A stretch of 64,000 nucleotides of DNA from Marinobacter sp. F4218. GTDB taxonomy: Bacteria > Pseudomonadota > Gammaproteobacteria > Pseudomonadales > Oleiphilaceae. The notes below the pieces were generated by a model. That model had not been told where the DNA came from and made no database searches. It was given only the letters and a program-made list of their open reading frames with translations. The DNA is taken from contig NZ_JAHZIL010000003.1 in NCBI RefSeq assembly GCF_019443085.1, forward strand, positions 1,054,001 through 1,118,000, written 5' to 3'. Both the position numbers and the translations under genes were made by a program. Positions 18,443 to 28,106 of the stretch are shown here, piece after piece (position 1 is the first letter of the stretch; each line of letters opens with the position of its first letter).

Positions 18443-19033
18443 TCAAGACTTAGCATCCGCCTTCCAACCGTCCTCGCGCAGCACGGGCCCGACGTGCAGC
18501 ACCGGCGATGCGTCGATATCGTCCGCGTCCATCATGTTGGCCACCCGCTGGAGCGAAGCCAGAATCATGGTCTGCTCCCATTCATCCAGGCTCTGGAACT
18601 TCTTGATGAAGTCTTCCTGCAGGGGGTTCGGTGCTCGGGCCAGGATCTCGGCGCCTTCATCAGTCAGGTGCGCGTGCACTTTGCGCTTGTCCTGGGTACT
18701 GCGGACCCGGTACACCAGCTTACGATGCTCAAGCCGGTCCAGAATGGTGGTAACCGTAGCCTGACTGAGACTGACCTTGTCGGCAATGGTGCCGATCGTG
18801 ACCTGACCCAGGTCCCGGATGGTCCGCATGATGAGCAACTGCGGGCCTGTCAGCCCGGCATGTTTGCTGAGGCGCTTGGAATGAAGGTCCGTCGCGCGGA
18901 TAACGCGCCGCAACGCTACAAGTACCTGCTCATAGTTATTCACAGCACTGCTCCGATCGGGGGGCTGGATACCCTGCTGATTTGAATCGGTGGCGTCGAG
19001 CGGTTTCAGATACGCGCGCTTGTCACTCGCCAT
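18443..19033 (-). CDS. MarR-family transcriptional regulator, EctR/CosR-like
   Basis: A 196 aa winged-helix protein. The helix-turn-helix spans about residues 75-115 (GQVTIGTIADKVSLSQATVTTILDRLE), followed by the MarR wing RSTQDKRKVHAHLT. The segments VALRRVIRATDLHSKRL and WEQTMILASLQRVANMMDADDIDASP resemble what I recall of the EctR/CosR regulators of compatible solute synthesis in halophiles. No ectoine genes are in the window, so its target is unknown. It has a long N-terminal extension. It converges with the dehydrogenase gene at 17169 and has a dyad in its upstream region. Confidence 0.85.
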   Translation of the reverse strand: MASDKRAYLKPLDATDSNQQGIQPPDRSSAVNNYEQVLVALRRVIRATDLHSKRLSKHAGLTGPQLLIMRTIRDLGQVTIGTIADKVSLSQATVTTILDRLEHRKLVYRVRSTQDKRKVHAHLTDEGAEILARAPNPLQEDFIKKFQSLDEWEQTMILASLQRVANMMDADDIDASPVLHVGPVLREDGWKADAKS

Positions 19034-19083
19034 CGGCTAAAGCCTCACTCCAATGAAGTCCCGTAAGGGTCTGAGTCAATGAA

Positions 19084-19126
19084 AACGACCAACTTATTTA
19101 TACCACTAACTATTAGAGGTCGTTAG
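19084..19126 (-). promoter_or_regulatory. Dyad-rich promoter/operator of the marR-type gene
   Basis: AACGACC (19084-19090) is an inverted copy of GGTCGTT (19119-19125), and CTAAC (19106-19110) of GTTAG (19122-19126). On the - strand the region overlaps TCTAAT and TATAAA hexamers usable as -10 boxes, with TTGCAT 17 bases before the first. This is the arrangement expected of an autoregulated MarR promoter. Assignment is by inspection only. Confidence 0.45.
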
Positions 19127-19261
19127 AACAGAAAATGCAAGTCGACAAATTTACCTAACGGGGTTCCTACCTGACTGTCTCGAACCCCGGGGCATTTTTT
19201 CCCCCGGCCACTATGCTAAGGTCTGCAACTTTCCGAAACCTTGCAAAGCGGAAGCAGTTCA

Positions 19262-20269
19262 ATGATCAGCCGACACCTAGACCGGTTTTTGTCCCTGAAT
19301 CCCGTGTTCCGTCGTCATCGCGCCGACCGCCGGAGCCAGCTCACCACCATCCTGCGAACCATTGCGGGCATGCTGATGCTCGCCCTGGCCCTGGGCGGGC
19401 AAGCACAGGCGCAGAGCGAAGACTCGCCCCCCCCCGGTCGCAAAGACGTCACCTCGGATGACGTGGCAGCAGCGCTCTCTGATCTGGAAGAGCCCATGTA
19501 CACTCCGTTTATTGAGCTGTACCTGCTGGAGGAAAGCAAAGCCCTGCGCAAGGAAATGCAGAACACCCGCGCCGAACTGATTGAAAAGGTGGTCGACAAG
19601 GAGCTGTCGGTGGCCGACAAGACCATGTCATACGCCACGGACACCGTGACCTACTTCTTCTACCTGATCGCCGGCGCCACCTCCATTCTTGTTGTGATCG
19701 GCTGGAACTCCATCCGTGACATGCGCAACCAGCTCACCAGTCTGGCGGAAAAACGGGTAAACGAACTGGTGGTGGAATACGAGAAGCGTCTCGAGGCCAT
19801 TGAGGAACAGCTGAAGCAGAAGTCCGACATCATCCATCAAAACCAGGCGGAAATTGAACGCACTAATGAAGTGCACTCGCTCTGGCTTAAAGCAAGCCAG
19901 GAGACCTCGCAGCAAAACAAGATTGCCGCCTACGATCAGATTCTGGACCTGCGTCCGGACGATGTGGAGGCACTGAGTTACAAGGCTGACGCCGTACTCG
20001 AGATCCAGGAACCCCTGTGGGCGATCAGCCTTTGCCAGCGCGCGCTCAAGCTGGCCCCGGACAATGGCCACGCCCACTACCAGCTGGCCTGTGCCTACGC
20101 AGAGATCGGGCGCTGGGAGGATTCGGTCGCGACGTTACAAAAAGCAATAGACATTTCAGAGGCCTATCGGGACGATGCCTCTGTCGATCTCAGTTTCGAG
20201 CAATTGCGCGAGCACGAAAGCTTCCGCGCACTGGTGTTTACCGACCAGGATGACAGCACGGACGCGTGA
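19262..20269 (+). CDS. Membrane-anchored TPR-repeat protein
   Basis: A 335 aa protein of unknown function. A hydrophobic segment near residues 30-50 (likely signal peptide, AQAQ) is followed by a membrane span at about 130-150 (YFFYLIAGATSILVVIGW), a charged coiled-coil stretch (EKRLEAIEEQLKQKSD) and TPR-like repeats from about 215 (LDLRPDDVEALSYKADAV, LKLAPDNGHAHYQLACAYAE). The ATG at 19262 with GGAAG upstream is preferred over a TTG at 19241. It stands alone between the MarR gene and the second liv operon. The TPR part suggests a scaffold for protein contacts. Confidence 0.8.
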   Translation: MISRHLDRFLSLNPVFRRHRADRRSQLTTILRTIAGMLMLALALGGQAQAQSEDSPPPGRKDVTSDDVAAALSDLEEPMYTPFIELYLLEESKALRKEMQNTRAELIEKVVDKELSVADKTMSYATDTVTYFFYLIAGATSILVVIGWNSIRDMRNQLTSLAEKRVNELVVEYEKRLEAIEEQLKQKSDIIHQNQAEIERTNEVHSLWLKASQETSQQNKIAAYDQILDLRPDDVEALSYKADAVLEIQEPLWAISLCQRALKLAPDNGHAHYQLACAYAEIGRWEDSVATLQKAIDISEAYRDDASVDLSFEQLREHESFRALVFTDQDDSTDA

Positions 20270-20463
20270 CGCCTCTCAGAGCGGCACAGGCTTTGCTAGC
20301 AAGCTTCATGATCGGAAGCTACCTGCTTTCACGATGGCAAGCTTTCAGAGCCCTGTGTTCCCGAGCAAACTATGCCCGATCTGCTTGACAAGCAGGGGGG
20401 TGTGGTGTTTGTTTGAGTCTCTGAGAACACAAGAATAACCCTGAACCAAACAGGACAGACCTA

Positions 20464-21576
20464 ATGAAAACCTCAGTGAAAAAACTCGCAACCGCTGTTA
20501 GCACTTCCATTGCCCTGATGGGCGCCGGCCACGCCGCCGCCGCAATCCAGATCGGCATTGCCGGCCCGATGACGGGCCCCGTCGCCCAGTATGGCGACAT
20601 GCAATTTTCCGGTGCCCGCATGGCCATCGAACAGATCAACGCCAATGGCGGTGTCATGGGTGAGGAACTCGTGGCAGTCGAATACGACGATGTGTGCGAC
20701 CCGAAGCAGGCCGTCACCGTTGCCAACAACCTGGTCAACGATGGTGTCCGTTACGTGATCGGTCACCTGTGCTCCAGCTCTTCGCAGCCCGCCTCCGATA
20801 TCTACGAGGATGAGGGCATCCTGATGGTCACACCGGCATCCACCAGCCCGGAAATTACCGAGCGTGGCTACGAGCTGGTTTTCCGCACCATCGGTCTGGA
20901 CAGCATGCAGGGGCCCGTCGCGGCGAACTACCTCGCCAGCCTGAATCCTGAGCGTGTTGCCATCGTTCACGACAAGCAGCAGTACGGTGAAGGTATTGCC
21001 ACCGCCGTTCGCGACACCCTGAAGAACAAAGGCGTCGAGATCGCCATGTTCGAAGGCATCACCGCCGGCGACAAGGACTTCTCTTCCCTGGTGACCAAGC
21101 TGAAGCAGGCTGACGTCGACTACGTTTACTACGGTGGCTACCACCCGGAACTGGGCCTGATCCTGCGCCAGGCGCGCCAGGCTAATCTGGATGCCACCTT
21201 TATGGGTCCCGAAGGCGTTGGTAACAAAGACATCAACACCATTGCCGGCGAAGCGGCCGAGGGCCTCCTGGTAACGCTGCCGCCCAGCTTCGACAAGAAA
21301 GCGGAAAACCAGGAGCTGGTCGCCGCCTTCCAGGATAAGGGCGAAGATCCCTCCGGCCCGTTCGTGCTGACTTCCTACACAGCTGTTCAGCTGGTTGCCC
21401 ATGGCATCAAACAAGCCGACTCCACCGATCCGTTCGAGGTGGCAGAGGCCCTGCGTAGCGGCTCTTTCCAGACCCCGATCGGTACGGTCGAATACGACGA
21501 GGCCGGCGATATGAAATCGTTTGAGTTCGTTGTCTACGAATGGCATTCAGATGGAAGCAAAACTCCGGTAAACTAA
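20464..21576 (+). CDS. livK: Branched-chain amino acid ABC transporter substrate-binding protein
   Basis: A 370 aa canonical LivK/LivJ/BraC-type periplasmic binding protein. It has a signal peptide ending GHAAAA, the opening IQIGIAGPMTGPVAQYGD, the cysteine pair in DDVCDP and GHLCSS expected to form the disulfide, and FAMILY-typical TPASTSPEIT and GPEGVGNKD segments. It delivers leucine, isoleucine and valine (possibly alanine and threonine) to LivHMGF. A TTGACA at 20385-20390 may be the -35 of its promoter, though the -10 is weak. A terminator-like hairpin separates it from livH. Confidence 0.93.
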   Translation: MKTSVKKLATAVSTSIALMGAGHAAAAIQIGIAGPMTGPVAQYGDMQFSGARMAIEQINANGGVMGEELVAVEYDDVCDPKQAVTVANNLVNDGVRYVIGHLCSSSSQPASDIYEDEGILMVTPASTSPEITERGYELVFRTIGLDSMQGPVAANYLASLNPERVAIVHDKQQYGEGIATAVRDTLKNKGVEIAMFEGITAGDKDFSSLVTKLKQADVDYVYYGGYHPELGLILRQARQANLDATFMGPEGVGNKDINTIAGEAAEGLLVTLPPSFDKKAENQELVAAFQDKGEDPSGPFVLTSYTAVQLVAHGIKQADSTDPFEVAEALRSGSFQTPIGTVEYDEAGDMKSFEFVVYEWHSDGSKTPVN

Positions 21577-21609
21577 GCCAAAATCGTTAACAAACGGTAA
21601 TTTTTAGAG

Positions 21610-21644
21610 CACCTTCTCACCGCGATCCGGGAGAAGGTGTTTTT
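21610..21644 (+). terminator. Terminator/attenuator between livK and livH
   Basis: CACCTTCTC (21610-21618) pairs with GAGAAGGTG (21631-21639) and is followed directly by five T residues. It should stop part of the transcription so that the binding protein is made in excess over the membrane complex. Confidence 0.85.
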
Positions 21645-21738
21645 CTAGGCTCCTGTTGAACCTCCCCCACTCCTGTTCCGGATATCCCGGGGCGGACGTG
21701 CGGCAGCGGAGGGAGCAGGCTTTCGGAGTTTTCCACTA

Positions 21739-22662
21739 ATGCAAGATCTCCTGTATTTCTCTCAGCAGCTCATTAACGGGCTGACGATCGGGAGCACCTA
21801 CGCCCTGATCGCCATCGGCTATACGATGGTTTACGGCATCATCGGCATGATCAACTTTGCCCATGGTGAAATCTATATGATTGGCGCCTACACGGCGCTG
21901 ATTGCCATTACCGGCCTGGCCTCCCTCGGCGTTGCCTGGTTGCCGCTCATTCTGATTGTCGCGCTGGTCTGCGCCATGATCGTTTCCAGCGCAATGGGCT
22001 GGGCTGTGGAGCGGGTTGCCTACCGGCCGGTTCGCGGACGGCATCGCCTGATCCCGCTGATCTCCGCAATCGGCATGTCGATTTTCCTGCAGAACTATGT
22101 GCACCTTGCCCAGGGTTCCCGCAACATCGGTTTCCCGGCGCTGATTGAGGGAGGCTTCCAGTTCGGATCCGACGGCGCCTTCCAGATGTCCCTGTCCTAC
22201 ATGCAGATCACGATTTTCGTGACCACACTTATCTGCATGACTGCGCTGTCGCTGTTCATCGCCCGCTCACGCACTGGCCGCGCCTGTCGCGCCGTGTCCC
22301 AGGACCTTGGCATGGCCAACCTGCTGGGCATCGACACCAACCGAATCATCTCAGCCACCTTCGTGATCGGTGCCGCACTGGCAGCCGTCGCCGGGCTGCT
22401 GTTGGGCATGTACTACGGTTCGGTCGATCCGCTGTTCGGCTTCATTGCGGGACTCAAGGCGTTTACCGCAGCGGTGCTTGGCGGTATTGGCAGCATCCCG
22501 GGCGCCATGCTGGGCGGATTGATCCTGGGCGTGTCTGAAAGCATGACCTCCGGCTACCTCAGCGGAGAATACAAGGATGTGGTCTCCTTCGGCCTGCTGA
22601 TCCTCATTCTGCTGTTCAAACCCACCGGCCTGCTTGGCAAACCGGAGGTTGAGAAGATCTGA
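21739..22662 (+). CDS. livH: High-affinity branched-chain amino acid ABC transporter permease LivH
   Basis: A 307 aa integral membrane permease. Typical LivH/BraD stretches are [39 protein letters not shown], the loop [18 protein letters not shown] and [21 protein letters not shown]. It forms the translocation path with LivM. The start overlaps nothing upstream; the 162-base gap to livK holds the attenuator. The last base of its stop codon is shared with the livM start region (TGATGG), giving translational coupling. Confidence 0.94.
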   Translation: MQDLLYFSQQLINGLTIGSTYALIAIGYTMVYGIIGMINFAHGEIYMIGAYTALIAITGLASLGVAWLPLILIVALVCAMIVSSAMGWAVERVAYRPVRGRHRLIPLISAIGMSIFLQNYVHLAQGSRNIGFPALIEGGFQFGSDGAFQMSLSYMQITIFVTTLICMTALSLFIARSRTGRACRAVSQDLGMANLLGIDTNRIISATFVIGAALAAVAGLLLGMYYGSVDPLFGFIAGLKAFTAAVLGGIGSIPGAMLGGLILGVSESMTSGYLSGEYKDVVSFGLLILILLFKPTGLLGKPEVEKI

Positions 22663-23933
22663 TGGCTGCTCAAAATATTAAACACGCACTTTTCTGTGCC
22701 GTTATCACCCTGATTATTTCCTACCCCATCCTTGGGTTTAACCTTGAGGCCCAGGGCATCAACGTCACCATTGTGGGAGCCAACGCCACCACGATTATGG
22801 GCGTATTCCTGGCGGCGCTCGTGGTGTTTGTCTTCCAGCTGTTCCGCGACAGCATCATGGGTAAACTGGGCAACCTGTCCAGCCTTAGCTCGGGCACGCA
22901 CAAAGAACCAATGGCCGAGAACAAGCGGGTCAAAATTGAATCCTGGGTCCTGACCGGGATCGTGGTGCTCGCCCTGTTCTGGCCGTTTTTTATGTCCAGG
23001 GGTGCGGTTGACCTGGCGACGCTAGTGCTGATTTACATCATGCTGGCCCTCGGCCTCAACGTGGTGGTTGGCCTTGCCGGCCTGCTCGACCTGGGTTACG
23101 TGGCCTTCTACGCCGTGGGGGCTTACACCTTCGCCCTGCTGTCCCAGTATCTGGGTGTATCCTTCTGGTTCGCGCTGCCTATCGGTGCACTTCTGGCTGC
23201 GACCTTCGGTCTGGTACTCGGTTTTCCGGTGCTGAGGCTGAGGGGCGACTATCTGGCAATCGTGACGCTTGGCTTTGGTGAAATCATCCGCATCCTGCTT
23301 AACAACTGGACCAGCCTGACCGGAGGCCCGAACGGCATCGGCGGCATTCCCGACCCGACCCTGTTCGGGATGGAATTCGGTCGCCGCGTCAAAGGTGAAG
23401 GCAACACATCCTTCCACGAGACCTTCAACATCGCCTACAGCGGTGAACACAAGGTGATCTTCCTCTACCTTATTGCGCTGGTTCTGGCGGTAATCACCGC
23501 CCTGGTCATTCGTCGCTTCATGCGTATGCCGGTGGGGCGCGCCTGGGAGGCGCTGCGGGAAGATGAGATCGCTGCCCGCTCCCTCGGTCTGAGCCGGACC
23601 GCGGTGAAGCTCTCGGCCTTTACCATCGGCGCGTTCTTCGCAGGCTTCGCCGGCACCGTGTTCGCCTCCAAGCAAGGCTTTATCAGTCCTGAATCATTCG
23701 TATTCCTGGAATCCGCCATCATCCTGGCCATCGTGGTACTCGGTGGCATGGGCTCGCAGATTGGCGTTGTGTTGGCCGCGATTGCCGTGACCATCCTGCC
23801 CGAGCTTGCCCGGGAATTTTCCGAATACCGCATGCTGATCTTCGGTGCCGCCATGGTATTGATGATGGTCTGGCGTCCGCAGGGGCTCATGCCCATGCGC
23901 CGTATTCACATTGAACTGAAAAAGCAGGAGTGA
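22662..23933 (+). CDS. livM: High-affinity branched-chain amino acid ABC transporter permease LivM
   Basis: A 423 aa permease, the long form of LivM as in E. coli. About 90 extra N-terminal residues carry additional membrane segments before the conserved core ([72 protein letters not shown]). It partners LivH. Its start overlaps the livH stop by one base and livG follows after 6 bases, so livHMGF is one translational block. Confidence 0.94.
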   Translation: MAAQNIKHALFCAVITLIISYPILGFNLEAQGINVTIVGANATTIMGVFLAALVVFVFQLFRDSIMGKLGNLSSLSSGTHKEPMAENKRVKIESWVLTGIVVLALFWPFFMSRGAVDLATLVLIYIMLALGLNVVVGLAGLLDLGYVAFYAVGAYTFALLSQYLGVSFWFALPIGALLAATFGLVLGFPVLRLRGDYLAIVTLGFGEIIRILLNNWTSLTGGPNGIGGIPDPTLFGMEFGRRVKGEGNTSFHETFNIAYSGEHKVIFLYLIALVLAVITALVIRRFMRMPVGRAWEALREDEIAARSLGLSRTAVKLSAFTIGAFFAGFAGTVFASKQGFISPESFVFLESAIILAIVVLGGMGSQIGVVLAAIAVTILPELAREFSEYRMLIFGAAMVLMMVWRPQGLMPMRRIHIELKKQE

Positions 23934-23939
23934 CGGACG

Positions 23940-24695
23940 ATGCTTGAAGTACAGAATCTGTCCATGCGCTTTGGCGGCCTGCTGGCGGTAGACCAGGTGT
24001 CACTGGACGTTCAGGAACGCGAAATCGTTTCCATCATCGGCCCTAACGGTGCCGGTAAGACCACCGTGTTCAACTGCATGAGCGGCTTTTACACGCCGAC
24101 GGGTGGCAAGATCCTTTTCGAAGGGAGTGAAGTCCAGGGCAAGCCGGACTACAAAATCTCCCGGCTCGGCATGGTAAGAACCTTCCAGCACGTGCGCCTG
24201 TTCAACCAGATGACCGTGGTGGAAAACCTGCTGGTCGCCCAGCACCGGCACCTGAACACCAACCTGGTGGCCGGGCTGCTGAAAACCCCGAATTACCGTG
24301 AACGGGAGCAGAAGTCGCTGGATCGGGCTGCCTACTGGCTGGAACGTGTGGGACTTATGGACCTGGCCAACCGGGAAGCCGGCAACCTGGCGTATGGCCA
24401 GCAGCGCCGCCTGGAAATTGCCCGCTGCATGGTGACCGAGCCCAAGCTGCTGATGTTGGATGAACCGGCAGCTGGCCTCAACCCGGCGGAAACCAAGGAT
24501 CTCAATCAGCTGATTGTCAGCCTGAAAGAGGATTACTGTGTTTCCGTGGTGCTGATTGAGCACGACATGAGCCTGGTTATGGACATCTCAGACCGGATCA
24601 ACGTCATCAACCAGGGACGCCCCCTGGCCAGTGGCACACCGGAAGAGATCCGCCAGAACGACGACGTGATCAAAGCCTACCTGGGCGAGGCCTGA
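23940..24695 (+). CDS. livG: High-affinity branched-chain amino acid ABC transporter ATPase LivG
   Basis: A 251 aa ABC ATPase. Walker A is GPNGAGKT (about 36-43), the Q-loop region FQHVRLFNQMTV, the LivG-type signature LAYGQQRRLE, Walker B LLMLDEPAAGLNP and switch histidine in IEHDMSLVM. It powers the LivHM channel together with LivF. It is 6 bases after livM and 9 bases before livF. Confidence 0.95.
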   Translation: MLEVQNLSMRFGGLLAVDQVSLDVQEREIVSIIGPNGAGKTTVFNCMSGFYTPTGGKILFEGSEVQGKPDYKISRLGMVRTFQHVRLFNQMTVVENLLVAQHRHLNTNLVAGLLKTPNYREREQKSLDRAAYWLERVGLMDLANREAGNLAYGQQRRLEIARCMVTEPKLLMLDEPAAGLNPAETKDLNQLIVSLKEDYCVSVVLIEHDMSLVMDISDRINVINQGRPLASGTPEEIRQNDDVIKAYLGEA

Positions 24696-24704
24696 GGAAA
24701 AACC

Positions 24705-25406
24705 ATGCTTGTACTAGAAGATGTCCACACCCATTACGGCAAGATCGAGGCACTGCACGGTGTCTCTGTCGAGGTCAAGAAAGGCGAAATCGTGTCCCTG
24801 ATCGGCGCCAACGGCGCAGGCAAGACGACGCTGCTGATGACGGTTTGTGGCAACCCACAGGCCAGTTCCGGACGCGTTATCCTTGAGGGCCGCGACATTA
24901 CCCGGGAGCCGACGGCGCAAATCATGCGCTCCGGCATTGCCATTGTTCCGGAAGGGCGCAGGATCTTTTCTGGCCTGACGGTGGAAGAGAACCTGCACAT
25001 GGGCGGGTTCTTCAATACCAAAGGCGAGATCCGCAAAAGCCAGGAACACGTCTACGAACTCTTCCCCCGGCTAAAAGAGCGTGAGAACCAGCGTGCCGGT
25101 ACCATGTCGGGCGGCGAGCAGCAGATGCTCGCCATCGGCCGCGCCCTCATGAGCAAGCCCAATATGATCATCCTGGACGAGCCTTCATTGGGCCTGGCAC
25201 CGCTGGTGATCAAACAGATCTTTGAGATCATCGGGCACCTCCGGGAGGAAGGCATTACCGTGTTCTTGGTTGAACAGAACGCCCACCAGGCGCTGAACCT
25301 GGCAGACCGGGGCTACGTGCTGGAGACGGGCAAAATCCGCCTCCAGGACACCGGCAAGAACCTGCTGGCCAATCCGGACGTGCAGAACGCCTACCTCGGC
25401 GGCTGA
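24705..25406 (+). CDS. livF: High-affinity branched-chain amino acid ABC transporter ATPase LivF
   Basis: A 233 aa ABC ATPase of normal LivF length, with Walker A GANGAGKT (34-41), signature MSGGEQQMLAIGRALM, Walker B MIILDEPSLGLAP and the LivF hallmark LVEQNAHQAL. It begins directly with the ATPase fold (MLVLEDVHTHYGK), so it is a useful contrast with the hemerythrin-fused LivF at 5336. It closes the operon and is followed by an intrinsic terminator. Confidence 0.95.
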   Translation: MLVLEDVHTHYGKIEALHGVSVEVKKGEIVSLIGANGAGKTTLLMTVCGNPQASSGRVILEGRDITREPTAQIMRSGIAIVPEGRRIFSGLTVEENLHMGGFFNTKGEIRKSQEHVYELFPRLKERENQRAGTMSGGEQQMLAIGRALMSKPNMIILDEPSLGLAPLVIKQIFEIIGHLREEGITVFLVEQNAHQALNLADRGYVLETGKIRLQDTGKNLLANPDVQNAYLGG

Positions 25407-25432
25407 CGCGCCAAACGCAAGAAGGCAAACAG

Positions 25433-25467
25433 AGCCGGCACCGGTACCTCCAGTGCCGGCTTTTTTT
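25433..25467 (+). terminator. Intrinsic terminator of the livKHMGF operon
   Basis: AGCCGGCAC (25433-25441) pairs with GTGCCGGCT (25453-25461), followed by a run of seven T. Confidence 0.92.
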
Positions 25468-25540
25468 ATATCCAGGCCCTGCGCGGTTTCGCATTTTGAG
25501 AAATTTCACGGCTAAATCAATTACTCACATAACTTTACGC

Positions 25541-25567
25541 TTGCGATTTCAGGATTTGCACTATACT
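25541..25567 (+). promoter_or_regulatory. Probable promoter of the DUF3015 gene
   Basis: TTGCGA (25541-25546) and TATACT (25562-25567) are separated by 15 bases, in an otherwise gene-free 280-base stretch after the liv terminator. The spacing is short, so the -35 choice is uncertain; the -10 is good. Confidence 0.45.
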
Positions 25568-25687
25568 CAGTGGAACGGTCATCCTGTCTCCACAGAAACC
25601 AGTCAGGGCCGTTCCCGCATTGCCGCCAGTTCACCCAGCTGGTGGTGCGGTATGCGACGACAGCTAAACCACACAAAGGAGTGGATA

Positions 25688-26152
25688 ATGAAAAAACTGA
25701 TCGCAGGTGCAATTCTTCTCGGTGCTTCTTCCTTGGCCTTCGCACAGCCTGGCTGTGGCATTGGCGCAATGGTCTGGAAGGGGCAGTCCGGTATTGCCCC
25801 TCACGTCCTCGCCGCCACAACCAACGGCACCTTTGGTAACCAGACCTTCGGTATGACCACCGGTACCCTGGGTTGCCAAACCAACCAGGCGGTCCAGTCC
25901 ATGGCCATGTACATGGATAGCAACATTGACAAGGTGGCCCGTGACATGTCGCGCGGCACTGGCGAAAACCTCGACACCCTGGCGGTTTTGCTGGGCGTTG
26001 ATTCAGCTGACCGTGACGCCTTCCGCAAGGTGCTGCAGGATAACTTTGCCACCATCTTCCCGAGCTCTGATACCACCTCTGGCGAAGCGGTCGACGCCAT
26101 CGTTGCCCTCCTGGAGCAGAACGACTCTCTGAGCAAATACGTCGCAGCCTAA
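25688..26152 (+). CDS. DUF3015 family periplasmic protein
   Basis: A 154 aa secreted protein: signal peptide MKKLIAGAILLGASSLAFA, then GCGIGAMVWKGQSGIAPHVLAATTN, a glycine/threonine-rich segment with a second conserved cysteine (TLGCQ), and a helical C-terminal half. This pattern is the DUF3015 family, whose function is unknown. The ATG at 25688 follows AAGGAG; a longer frame from 25496 would put non-signal sequence in front. It is a single-gene unit. Confidence 0.85.
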   Translation: MKKLIAGAILLGASSLAFAQPGCGIGAMVWKGQSGIAPHVLAATTNGTFGNQTFGMTTGTLGCQTNQAVQSMAMYMDSNIDKVARDMSRGTGENLDTLAVLLGVDSADRDAFRKVLQDNFATIFPSSDTTSGEAVDAIVALLEQNDSLSKYVAA

Positions 26153-26240
26153 AACCTGCCTCGTACAGGGATGCTCATGCGCCAGGGACGGTGCGCTATC
26201 CTGACCCATTCGCTCTCAGATCCGGACGCTTCAAACACCC

Positions 26241-28106
26241 ATGGGCTATTTGCTTCGCCTCGGACCAGCCTTGCTCTGGCTGGCCCTCACCGCGCCTGTG
26301 CAGGCAGACACACCCCGAAACACCCAGACTCTCTCTCAGGATCCGGCCTGGCTGACACTGGGCCATTACCAAACGGACACCCTCGGCACCGGCTTTACCA
26401 GTCAGGCCGATGATCCCGATTTTTTCCTGAGCGACAACGGCAAACACTCCCCCCAATCCGAACTGGAGGCGACGCTCGCCTCGATCCAGCGCCCCGGCGA
26501 TGGGGACGGGCATGCCCAGTGCCGTTTCCCAGCGCGAACGACTTGGCTCCGGAAGAAACTTGAACTCTCGTTACCCGACGTGAACTGTCCTGCCTACGAG
26601 GAATGGACCGAGACCCTCAATACCGAGACCGTCACGTTGGTGTTTGCCGCCTCGTACCTGAACAGCCCGTCTTCCATGTTTGGACATACCTTCCTGAGAC
26701 TCGATCCGCCTCAGGAAGACGCGGAAACCAACCTGCTTCTGGCCAACACCATTTCCTATGCAGCGGATGCTGCTGCACACGACAGCGAAATACTGTTTGC
26801 CTACAAGGGCATCTTCGGGGGTTACCCCGGCATTACCACGGTGCAGCCCTATTACGAAAAGATCCGTCTTTATTCGGACATCGAACATCGGGATCTCTGG
26901 GAGTACAAGCTCAACCTGACACAGCCCGAAGTCGACCTGATGCTGGCGCATGCCTGGGAAATCCGGGACCATAACTTCGATTACTATTTCTTTGACGAGA
27001 ACTGCGCCTACCGCCTGCTGGCACTGATTGATGTGGCGCGACCGGGCACCGACCTCCTGGATGAGGTGAGCACCCACGCCATTCCCTCGGATACCGTTCG
27101 CTGGGTTGTCGACAAGGACCTGGTCGCCGGGGTTTATTACCGCCCATCCGCGGCCACCTCGGTGGCCTACAGCCTTGAGACCCTGCCGGACGATCAGCAG
27201 ACCCTGGCTGCTGCAGTAGCCAACGGCTACCTCGCCCCGGGAGCGGAAGAAGTCCGAGCGCTCAGCCCCGAGGAGCGGGCCCATGTGCTGGATGCCACCT
27301 ACGACTATGTTCGCTATCAGAGCGAGGCGGAGAGCTGGCCTCGTGAATTCGCCGCGCCGCTGTCCCACGAGCTTCTGACGGAGCGCAGCAAAATCGACAA
27401 CGCCGCGGCGCCGGCACCACCTCCCGAGCCTGACATCCGGGACGACCAGGGACATGACACGTTCCGGGCCAGTATCGGGGCTGGGCAGCTGGCTCACCGG
27501 GAGTTCACCCAGTTGACCCTCCGACCCGCCTATCACGACGTTCTGGACCCGCCGGCCGGTTACCGTGCCGGAGCGCAACTCCAGTTCCTGCGGCTCGATG
27601 CGCGCTATTACACGGATAACGACGAACTGCAACTGGAGCAGCTGATCGGCGTGGAGATCCGGTCCCTGAGCCCCAGAGACCAGTTCTTCTCGCCACTGTC
27701 CTGGCAGGTCGGCTTTGGCGGCCGGCGCACCGACACGGGGAATAAGCGGGTTCTGACGCCTTATCTCGAAGGCGGCGCCGGCGGCAGTTGGATGCTTGGC
27801 AAACAGATCCAGGTTTTTGCCATTGCCACGGCCGACCTTGAGATCGACGACGACCTTGATCGCGGCTACGACGCCGCTCCGGGTGCCGACCTCGGACTGC
27901 TGCACCAGAACAACCGGTTCAGCCTGATTGCCGGCGCCAGGACCAAGGCCTGGATTGCCAGCAGCCAGCATCGACAGGATCAGGTTTACGCCCGCGGCAA
28001 CTGGCACCTCGGCCGGGACTTCAGCGTGTTTGCAGAATTCACCCGGGAAGACCACTACGACAGGTACCAGAGCACATGGCAAGCCGGACTGCACGCGTAC
28101 TTTTAA
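26241..28106 (+). CDS. DUF4105 (Lnb N-terminal periplasmic) domain protein
   Basis: A 621 aa exported protein with a signal peptide (cleavage near QADTP). Residues about 115-330 form the DUF4105 domain, related to the bacterial lipoprotein-remodelling enzyme Lnb and the NlpC/P60-like thiol fold. A likely catalytic pair is His149 in MFGHTFLRLD and Cys255 in FDENCAYRLL. The C-terminal 200 residues are rich in alternating polar/aromatic strands (LRPAYHDVLDPPAGYRAG to the terminal AYF) and look like an outer-membrane barrel-like module. Acyl transfer or peptide/lipid hydrolysis is plausible; the actual reaction is not established. It overlaps the next gene by 31 bases. Confidence 0.82.
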   Translation: MGYLLRLGPALLWLALTAPVQADTPRNTQTLSQDPAWLTLGHYQTDTLGTGFTSQADDPDFFLSDNGKHSPQSELEATLASIQRPGDGDGHAQCRFPARTTWLRKKLELSLPDVNCPAYEEWTETLNTETVTLVFAASYLNSPSSMFGHTFLRLDPPQEDAETNLLLANTISYAADAAAHDSEILFAYKGIFGGYPGITTVQPYYEKIRLYSDIEHRDLWEYKLNLTQPEVDLMLAHAWEIRDHNFDYYFFDENCAYRLLALIDVARPGTDLLDEVSTHAIPSDTVRWVVDKDLVAGVYYRPSAATSVAYSLETLPDDQQTLAAAVANGYLAPGAEEVRALSPEERAHVLDATYDYVRYQSEAESWPREFAAPLSHELLTERSKIDNAAAPAPPPEPDIRDDQGHDTFRASIGAGQLAHREFTQLTLRPAYHDVLDPPAGYRAGAQLQFLRLDARYYTDNDELQLEQLIGVEIRSLSPRDQFFSPLSWQVGFGGRRTDTGNKRVLTPYLEGGAGGSWMLGKQIQVFAIATADLEIDDDLDRGYDAAPGADLGLLHQNNRFSLIAGARTKAWIASSQHRQDQVYARGNWHLGRDFSVFAEFTREDHYDRYQSTWQAGLHAYF

